A DNA stretch of 47,156 bases from positions 1 through 47,156 of IMG/VR virus record IMGVR_UViG_3300046313_001174; one strand, 5' to 3'. Below, in pieces: positions 41,387-47,156 of this stretch. The stretch's first letter is position 1; each line of letters starts with the position of its first letter. The position numbers were made by a program, and so were the translations under genes. The notes below the pieces were generated by a model. The model saw only the letters and a list, made by a program, of their open reading frames with translations. It was not told where the DNA came from and did no database searches. This stretch comes from a virus.

Positions 41387-42495
41387 AGAACCGGATTATA
41401 CCTATGTTAATGCTGGTGTTTTTGTCATTTTTGGCAAAAGCCCAAGACACCCTATTTGTTAGCGCCAACACCGTTGAGCTTAGTAAGGCAGGAAAACGCG
41501 TCTACAAAGGCGCGAATATCTTGTACGTTAAAAAGAACTTGCCATCAAATATCCAATTCGGCAACGCTTCTAGTTTCTATGAGCTTGTTGCCCCAGCAGG
41601 ACAGTTGAAAGTAGCTATCAATGGTGCCGCTGCTGTTTCAGGCTTAGGCTACGACGAGATTTACAATGTAATAAAAGACAACGTCGCATCAGTAAACGCT
41701 AGTGCGGGTTCGAGCGCAGGGGCTTTAGAAACAACACAACAGGCCATTAAGAATCGAGACGATGATGCAAATTATTCAGGAATAGTCACGCCAGGCACAC
41801 CTTACGTAATTAATACGAAGGGGAAAGGCACGGTGACTTTTACTGTTAGCGGTAGCTGGAGTGGGTATATCTACATAGAAGCGTCATTGGATGGTGTGAC
41901 TTGGGTTCCTAGGTATTTCTCAACGCTTCCTGTTGGAACGCCGCAACCGATTCTATACGTTAATGATACGGCGGGGCAAATTACCACTATTTCTTTTGAT
42001 TTTGTTCGATTTAGAGGCTCGACGACGGGTGGAACGGGTTTGTTTAGCGGTTCGGCCACAATCAAAGCTAACGCAAGCCGAATAGCGGCTAACGTAATGC
42101 TTGACACGCAGTTGCCGCCAGGGCTTAATATCATAGGGAGCGTGAGACAAGGCAGTGCTTGGGACGTGACTTTACTCCCGGGAACTAACAGTGTAGGTAA
42201 AGTAGTCGCTTCTCTACCCACGTCTGCGAGTGGTGTAATCCTGTCACTATCGACCAACGCGTCAGGTGCAACGTTTACCACCTTTGCTTCTCAAACATGC
42301 ACACAACTGCGTGTGGCCAACAATACAGGCACGACTATTGAGTTTCGGATAGGGGGAACAGGAACAGCCATGCCCATTTTCAACGGCAAGTATTATTTGA
42401 TTACGGGTATTACAGACGCTTCAAGTGTTGGTATCCGCAGAACGGATCAAGTGAACACGCCAGTAACGGTTCAAGCTCACGCGTTAACAAACTAA
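41383..42495 (+). CDS. Secreted beta-sandwich protein of the fibre region
   Basis: The 370-residue protein has an N-terminal Sec signal peptide (MKNRIIPMLMLVFLSFLAKA, cleavage before QDT). The mature part contains a beta-sandwich stretch near 140-190 (TVTFTVSGSWSGYIYIEASLDGVTW) typical of phage tail or adhesin domains, and a second beta domain near 240-370. It is in the fibre operon. Export makes it either a surface protein of the lysogen or an odd virion part. Confidence 0.68.
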   Translation: MKNRIIPMLMLVFLSFLAKAQDTLFVSANTVELSKAGKRVYKGANILYVKKNLPSNIQFGNASSFYELVAPAGQLKVAINGAAAVSGLGYDEIYNVIKDNVASVNASAGSSAGALETTQQAIKNRDDDANYSGIVTPGTPYVINTKGKGTVTFTVSGSWSGYIYIEASLDGVTWVPRYFSTLPVGTPQPILYVNDTAGQITTISFDFVRFRGSTTGGTGLFSGSATIKANASRIAANVMLDTQLPPGLNIIGSVRQGSAWDVTLLPGTNSVGKVVASLPTSASGVILSLSTNASGATFTTFASQTCTQLRVANNTGTTIEFRIGGTGTAMPIFNGKYYLITGITDASSVGIRRTDQVNTPVTVQAHALTN

Positions 42496-42496
42496 T

Positions 42497-42859
42497 ATGG
42501 TAAAGACCGATTTTCGGATTAGTGATCACAAGAGGGGAACTACCTGGTATGGGTTATCGCTAACCCTTACCGAAACGTTAGACAACGGCGTGAAAGCACC
42601 TGTTGATCTAACGGGGGCGGTGGTTACGGCCGAATTAGCAAAGAACCCAGGGAACGCTGCAAGCTTTATTTACTCGACCCAAAACAACACTTTGCTATTC
42701 GGTCCTGAAGAAGCTCCGAATCCTTCTAGTGGAGAAGTTATGTTTAAGCCTGAATTGATAACGCACCCAGTGTATAACTATTATTTACGTGTTTATGTGC
42801 AGTTCCAAAATACCGATAAGGATTTGATTCTTGAAGGCTATTGGAACATAACCGAATAG
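42497..42859 (+). CDS. BppU-like Ig-domain baseplate protein
   Basis: The 120-residue protein matches the pattern of the N-terminal domain of phage baseplate upper proteins: KRGTTWYGLSLTLTE at about 12-26, PVDLTGAVVTAELAKNPG at about 35-52 and a late GEVMFKPE, all beta strands. Here the domain stands alone, where in other phages it anchors a receptor-binding protein. It starts 1 bp after the upstream stop. Confidence 0.75.
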   Translation: MVKTDFRISDHKRGTTWYGLSLTLTETLDNGVKAPVDLTGAVVTAELAKNPGNAASFIYSTQNNTLLFGPEEAPNPSSGEVMFKPELITHPVYNYYLRVYVQFQNTDKDLILEGYWNITE

Positions 42860-42862
42860 GTC

Positions 42863-43153
42863 ATGCAAGTAACAGTCATTGAGAAAACAAAGAGGTACAC
42901 CGTAAGCGGCTCGCAAACAACTAAACGCTACGAGGTGAATAGTACGCAAAGCAGTAAGCGCTACGTACTAGAGATTGCTGAATTAGGTAAGCGGGGCTAC
43001 ACGGGTCTGTCATCGTACCAATTAGCTGTTCGAAATGGATTGTTTGAGGGCACAGAACAAGAATACCTATTGGATCAAGTGCCTAAATTAACAGTGCTTG
43101 GTGACTATGAACGCGACTGGGCAAATGATTTTTTAATCGCATTAAACACTTAA
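42863..43153 (+). CDS. Tail fibre linker protein with KRY repeats
   Basis: The 96-residue protein begins with three short repeats (TKRYTVSGSQ, TKRYEVNSTQ, SKRYVLEIAE). It then has GYTGLSSYQLAVRNGLFEGT, the fibre motif in which a G-x-S-x-Y-x-x-A-x-x-x-G-x-x-G-T segment follows a collagen-like start, as found in many phage fibres. It is probably a linker between the BppU-like protein and the distal fibre. Confidence 0.65.
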   Translation: MQVTVIEKTKRYTVSGSQTTKRYEVNSTQSSKRYVLEIAELGKRGYTGLSSYQLAVRNGLFEGTEQEYLLDQVPKLTVLGDYERDWANDFLIALNT

Positions 43154-43156
43154 GAA

Positions 43157-43663
43157 ATGACACTAGAACTTAGAATTAAAGCCTTGGCCGAACAGGTGGC
43201 TTCCACGATTAAAGCTATAAATGCTAAGGTCGGAAACACTGCTTCCTTATCCACAACAGATAAAACAAATCTTGTGGCGGCTTTGAACGAATTGAAGTCT
43301 AACATTTCAGCTCTACCGGCACCAAGCTCGGTAATTGATGATACTTCGGCTAGCGCAAGCAAAACGTATAGCTCCACTAAAATCACTTCATTGATTACAA
43401 CGGCCGTGGCTAATTTAATCAATGGCGCTGGGAGTGATAGCGATACCTTGAAAGAGCTTGCCGATAAGATTGTGGCACTAGCGCAAACGGATACAGGTTT
43501 GGTTTCGGTTGCTTTGGCGCAGACTTTCACGGATGTGCAAAAAGCACAGGCTAGAACAAATATTGGCGCTGCATCGGCAACTGATTTGACAGCGCTTACA
43601 ACGAATGTCGGCAATACTGATCGTGATTTTGTCGCAGATTTTAACACAGGTTATTTAGCTTAA
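43157..43663 (+). CDS. Tail fibre shaft protein
   Basis: The 168-residue protein contains repeats of the type SLSTTDKTNLVAALNEL and FTDVQKAQARTNIGAAS, known from phage tail fibre shafts. The segments are coiled-coil or triple-beta-helix-like and would trimerise. No signal peptide is present. It lies 3 bp after the linker gene. Confidence 0.72.
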   Translation: MTLELRIKALAEQVASTIKAINAKVGNTASLSTTDKTNLVAALNELKSNISALPAPSSVIDDTSASASKTYSSTKITSLITTAVANLINGAGSDSDTLKELADKIVALAQTDTGLVSVALAQTFTDVQKAQARTNIGAASATDLTALTTNVGNTDRDFVADFNTGYLA

Positions 43664-43664
43664 A

Positions 43665-43964
43665 ATGGCTTTAGCTAATAGAATAGCATCGGTTATCGGT
43701 CACATCGCCACTTTGATGAAGGCGATGTCAAATTCTATTGACAAAAAAGCAAATAAGGAGAACTGGTTTACCCTAGTTTCAGGCTTTTTGTCAGTTGAAA
43801 AACTACCAGACATTGCTGCGGGTCGAGTGATGAAATACACCTACCCAGGCGGCGGTATTCGCTATCGATTCATTGCCAATGATAAGAGTGAGGATAGTTT
43901 TTATACCGCGATGAATAACGGAGTATTAACGGGGCTTACGGCAACCAAAAAAATAACAGTGTAG
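43665..43964 (+). CDS. Small fibre-associated protein, unknown
   Basis: The 99-residue protein has a helical N-terminus (LANRIASVIGHIATLMKAM) and a beta-rich C-terminal half (RVMKYTYPGGGIRYRF). The spacing of 1 bp on both sides places it in the fibre operon. It may be an adaptor for the following long fibre protein. No family is recognised. Confidence 0.58.
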   Translation: MALANRIASVIGHIATLMKAMSNSIDKKANKENWFTLVSGFLSVEKLPDIAAGRVMKYTYPGGGIRYRFIANDKSEDSFYTAMNNGVLTGLTATKKITV

Positions 43965-43965
43965 G

Positions 43966-46305
43966 ATGGGATTTACTTTATCAGGATCGATAATCACTCA
44001 GTCTGGGCAAACTAGCTCTACTCGCGACACACCTGCTACTCTTTCAACCTGGGCAGCTGCTAATGGGTTGTCAGCCAGTATTTTTTTGACGGGGAGACAA
44101 CTAACAATACAAGGCAATTATAGACTTCATATTAATGGTTTTTACGACGATACCGGCTACATAAACAATATAGCGTCAGGTTCAAGAATTCGATTTGGAG
44201 ATTCTTGTGACTGGCTGAGTGGTGAGCAAGTACATCAATCAACAACCAATGTTTCAGATTTTCAGGGGATTTCCATTAAAGGGGCTAAATGGTTGTGCAA
44301 TGGTTGGACTAGTGACGAATCTATCAATCTAGGAAATGGTGGCAAACTTCGCTGGTATAGTGTTGATATTAACTCTGACCTAAGCGTTCCAGTATACGGA
44401 AGTACACGCTCAGACCTTGTTTTTAATGGCGCTAGTTTAGATGCTTGGTTTATCGATTGCTCTTTTACTCCTAGAGGGAATCATAAATTAACAGGAAATG
44501 CAAATGTCAAAGCAACGGGATGCTTCTTTGGCTTTGGTCCATTTTACTTCAACGGTGATATTTCTGGATTTTCCAACAATGTAGTTGGTAGTTATATAAC
44601 AAACGAAGTGCGTTGTAATATCGACAATGGGCGAACTATGAAAGGTGCAACCCTTAAGTTTCCGTTAACAACTACAAACTGGGTTCTGAATCTAGGAGCT
44701 ACAACAGATATCAGAACCTATCAAGATTTAGGCCTACCATCTACGCTTAACTATGCTGGTGTAAGTGGGTATCAAGGTGGAGTTGTGAATCTCATTCGTA
44801 GCTTCTCTTTACCTATTGTAAAAGCGGAATCCCCAACAACAGCTATTACTACTGCGACATTATATCGGCAAGAACTTGGCTCATTAGTTTCTTATCCATC
44901 TGCAAATCTCCCAACAACGATATTGGCATACACTTGGAAGTGGACTAATGCTGACTTCTCTTTCAGGGTGGCACACCTTACTGAAGATAGAAGACTATGT
45001 GATTATTTCATTGTCGATTATGCTAGAAGCGTTGTTACAGGCCAAATCGATGTCTCTAACAGTCCGTTTACAGGTAAGGCATTCATGCCGATTGACGGCT
45101 CAATCACGCAAGCCAACCAAACCACAGTAGCGGCTTACACATCTTGCGAAACACCACAAAAAGCATACGATCTTTCTAAATTGCGGATGGTCAACAATTA
45201 TACGGGGCAAACTGAGCCGAGCCTTTTGCGAGCAGGTAATACAATCAGCACAACGAAAAATGTTGTCATCGACCCTAATGCAAGTGCTGCCTATTCGGAA
45301 AATGCGACAACTATAACGCTTAAGGCATCCGCTTTTGCTGGATCGATAACCGCGCCTAGCGTATCGTTAGTCAATGGTGCAAGTGTTGCTGACAATGTGG
45401 CTATAACAGGCAATCTAGCATACAACACCAACACCGATATAGTAGTTACCTTGGCCAACTGCACGATTTCAGGGACAGTTAGTAACTCAGGCACAGGTAA
45501 TGTGAAGCTGAATCTAGTTAACTCAAGTGTTAGCACTGGTGCGCGCGTCGTAGCTCAATACCCTATTACCGTTACCGACGCGGGGAGCAACTTGTTCTCT
45601 ACTCAAATTTGGGTGTTCAATAGTTCGGGAAGCATAGTCGAGGACACAGGCTTCCAAAGCCTTATCGCATCCAAGACAGTATATATGCCTGTGGGTGGAA
45701 GCCTACGTGTGTACAGTCAAGCCTATGGCTACCAATCGAAGATTACCAACACGGCTGCCACTAATGCAAGTCTAGTAATCACACATATCCCAGAAACCTT
45801 AGTAGACACGACACTTGATGCGACAACACGCAATACGATAGCTGGACACTTCTCGTCGGTTGTGGAGAGCATGCTGTTGTATGTGGAAGTTGATACGGAT
45901 CTAGTGAGCTATACCCCAGCCCAAGTGCTGAATGCTATGCACTACTTCATTGTGTCTAACGGTGGGAATTTTGCAGCGCTATCCTTGCTGGCAAATACGG
46001 TTGGTAGTGTTCAGCTAATAGACGGAGGCTTTAGGGTTTATACGGCTGCATTTAAAGGTCGTGCAAAATCAACACTCAATAGCACCAACACACCAACGCT
46101 GTTTATTACGCTACCGCTCTACATTGAAGATGCAAGCGGCGTATCAGGCAATCAGGTCATTGTGCGTAATGCCAACGGCATAGACGTGCACTCCGCATTA
46201 TGGTCAAAGGCTACAGCCAACATATCGCAAAACGATATGGATAGCATTGCAAACACAACTTGGAGCCACGGCACAAGAACACTGAATGATATTTACTTTG
46301 AATAG
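43966..46305 (+). CDS. Long tail fibre/tailspike-like protein
   Basis: The 779-residue protein is beta-rich throughout. Residues about 60-240 have the alternating hydrophobic and polar residues and Asn ladder of a beta-helix (HINGFYDDTGYINNI, NLGNGGKLRWYSVDI), and about 440-530 show further short repeats. A C-terminal helical and beta domain follows. It is probably the receptor-binding fibre or spike; no catalytic residues of a depolymerase can be assigned. It is the last structural gene. Confidence 0.75.
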   Translation: MGFTLSGSIITQSGQTSSTRDTPATLSTWAAANGLSASIFLTGRQLTIQGNYRLHINGFYDDTGYINNIASGSRIRFGDSCDWLSGEQVHQSTTNVSDFQGISIKGAKWLCNGWTSDESINLGNGGKLRWYSVDINSDLSVPVYGSTRSDLVFNGASLDAWFIDCSFTPRGNHKLTGNANVKATGCFFGFGPFYFNGDISGFSNNVVGSYITNEVRCNIDNGRTMKGATLKFPLTTTNWVLNLGATTDIRTYQDLGLPSTLNYAGVSGYQGGVVNLIRSFSLPIVKAESPTTAITTATLYRQELGSLVSYPSANLPTTILAYTWKWTNADFSFRVAHLTEDRRLCDYFIVDYARSVVTGQIDVSNSPFTGKAFMPIDGSITQANQTTVAAYTSCETPQKAYDLSKLRMVNNYTGQTEPSLLRAGNTISTTKNVVIDPNASAAYSENATTITLKASAFAGSITAPSVSLVNGASVADNVAITGNLAYNTNTDIVVTLANCTISGTVSNSGTGNVKLNLVNSSVSTGARVVAQYPITVTDAGSNLFSTQIWVFNSSGSIVEDTGFQSLIASKTVYMPVGGSLRVYSQAYGYQSKITNTAATNASLVITHIPETLVDTTLDATTRNTIAGHFSSVVESMLLYVEVDTDLVSYTPAQVLNAMHYFIVSNGGNFAALSLLANTVGSVQLIDGGFRVYTAAFKGRAKSTLNSTNTPTLFITLPLYIEDASGVSGNQVIVRNANGIDVHSALWSKATANISQNDMDSIANTTWSHGTRTLNDIYFE

Positions 46306-46329
46306 GCTAAAACCATAAATACAAACACC

Positions 46330-46635
46330 ATGTATGAATTTTTGATATACGCAATCTTAACTACCGCAGTAATGGCTTCTGTCTATATAGGGAATAGGTT
46401 GAAAGAGAAAGGAAAAGACAGCTCTGGTCTTGAGCCAAGAGAAACCGACGACGGAAAGTTCGCTATTCCGAAACCAGCCGACGAGGATATGAAAGGGATA
46501 GTTTGCGAAGAGATTAGAACCAATCCAAAATTTAAAAATAGTACTTCACAATTAAACACAAACACACATGTTAACAACAATGATCTGGGTGGGAGCCCTA
46601 GTGACAGGAATCCTGGTAGCGGCTTGGCTGGGTAA
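46330..46635 (+). CDS. Single-span membrane protein, lysis cassette candidate
   Basis: The 101-residue protein has an N-terminal transmembrane span at about 3-22 (EFLIYAILTTAVMASVYIG) and a charged, Pro- and Asn-rich C-terminal half. That N-anchor with a soluble tail fits an inner-membrane spanin or holin-type protein. It overlaps the start of the next gene by 68 nt in another frame. Its C-terminal 20 residues look unstructured, probably constrained by that overlap. Confidence 0.58.
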   Translation: MYEFLIYAILTTAVMASVYIGNRLKEKGKDSSGLEPRETDDGKFAIPKPADEDMKGIVCEEIRTNPKFKNSTSQLNTNTHVNNNDLGGSPSDRNPGSGLAG

Positions 46636-46762
46636 GCAAGCTGGCAAAAATGAAAGTAAAAAACACACAAGCAAAAAGCTAGACCCCAATGAGCAATCAA
46701 CACCGCAGAAAAACGCGATCGCAAACCCGAGTGGCCCGCCCCCTAAGACACCTTTTAGATAG
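46568..46762 (+). CDS. Nested small membrane protein
   Basis: The 64-residue protein starts inside the preceding gene in another frame and ends inside the following one. It has an N-terminal transmembrane span at about 2-22 (LTTMIWVGALVTGILVAAWLG) and a basic, Pro-rich tail. Nested reading frames like this are typical of spanin pairs and holin regulators. No lipobox Cys is present, so it is not a classic outer-membrane lipoprotein. Function not certain. Confidence 0.5.
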   Translation: MLTTMIWVGALVTGILVAAWLGKQAGKNESKKHTSKKLDPNEQSTPQKNAIANPSGPPPKTPFR

Positions 46763-47156
46763 GGTGCAACACATTCCAATTCCTAGTATGGATCAAGTCC
46801 TACTTATTGTATCCTTTGTTCTGATTATTAGGACGGGGAATGTGGCGGATTACCTGATGGGGCTAACAGCAGTTAACGCATGGGAGATTGGTATTAATAT
46901 CTACCGATCTGCTTTCCTGCTGCTCATCTACGCGTTAAGAAAGGAGGTTGTGCTTTTGACCGGTCCTATAGTTTTCAGGCTTATGTATTATTTGCTTATT
47001 AACCATTTCGTTGACCTGTATTTAGGTTATCGGGTGTGGAGCATTAATGATACATTGACCGTGTTTCTAGTTGTTGGCGAATCGGTGGTTCTGCTTTTAA
47101 GCAAAACCGCCGTGCCCCAACGATTAAATCAAATCCTAAAATTATTCAAGAAATGA
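46689..47156 (+). CDS. Multi-span membrane protein, putative holin
   Basis: The 155-residue protein begins inside the nested gene and runs to the end of the window. It has a basic start (MSNQHRRKTRSQTRVARPLR) and about four hydrophobic segments (near 38-55, 70-85, 88-108 and 118-137). Size and topology fit a phage holin or a membrane component of the lysis cassette. It ends on a stop codon at the last base. No endolysin gene follows inside the window. Confidence 0.6.
   Translation: MSNQHRRKTRSQTRVARPLRHLLDRVQHIPIPSMDQVLLIVSFVLIIRTGNVADYLMGLTAVNAWEIGINIYRSAFLLLIYALRKEVVLLTGPIVFRLMYYLLINHFVDLYLGYRVWSINDTLTVFLVVGESVVLLLSKTAVPQRLNQILKLFKK

Noticed and set aside
39291-46305. Diversity-generating retroelement acting on the fibre genes
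   Set aside because: No reverse transcriptase gene and no template/variable repeat pair were found.

Overview
This window reads as a nearly complete temperate siphovirus (or the prophage form of one) of a Bacteroidota host. The host group is inferred from a Bacteroidota-type tyrosine integrase, several promoters of the TTTG / TAnnTTTG type used only by that phylum, weak Shine-Dalgarno signals, and signal peptides cleaved before Gln. A 1069-residue tape measure protein with no sheath gene points to a long non-contractile tail. The genus cannot be settled from the sequence. The window begins on the integrase start codon and ends on a stop codon, so it may be a linearised circular genome or a trimmed prophage.

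Layout. 1-4740: integrase, then an AT-rich accessory block. A HicBA-like toxin-antitoxin pair is wedged between the integrase and a second copy of the last 64 bp of the integrase gene. It is followed by a protein with a ScoMcrA-like head domain and, on the minus strand, three small lysogen-type genes: a membrane protein, an XRE regulator and a secreted protein. 4745-5734: genetic switch, with a self-cleaving S24 repressor facing a Cro-like gene across a promoter that contains a perfect 18-bp palindrome. 5747-18937: early/replication genes. These include a DUF2800 RecB-like nuclease, a DUF2815 ssDNA-binding protein, a possible clamp-like protein, a family A DNA polymerase with proofreading domain, a primase/VapE helicase, a VRR-NUC nuclease and an SNF2 helicase, plus a run of small unknown genes. 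An aberrant tRNA-like gene lies at 9381-9503. An iteron array directly after the primase-helicase gene is the best origin candidate. 18934-19719: a two-gene minus-strand unit with its own strong promoter, probably expressed in the lysogen.

19829-46305: packaging and virion genes on the plus strand. The order is small and large terminase, portal (with a DnaJ-like zinc knuckle), scaffold-like protein, major capsid protein, neck/tail proteins, major tail-like protein, tape measure, baseplate/tail tip proteins and a long fibre/adhesin region. The capsid gene has its own terminator-promoter-leader arrangement. The leader contains three consecutive hairpins that all carry the loop TGGTG on different stems, with compensating base pairs; this is the most novel-looking regulatory signal here. 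Two proteins in the tail-fibre region carry Sec-type signal peptides. 46330-47156: three mutually overlapping membrane-protein genes that look like a lysis cassette. No endolysin is recognisable anywhere in the window.

The genes fit one life cycle. The integrase and repressor hold lysogeny, with the accessory genes expressed meanwhile. Derepression from 5414 drives the replication genes, which copy the genome from the iteron region. The late genes then package DNA, build the capsid and tail, and lyse the cell.
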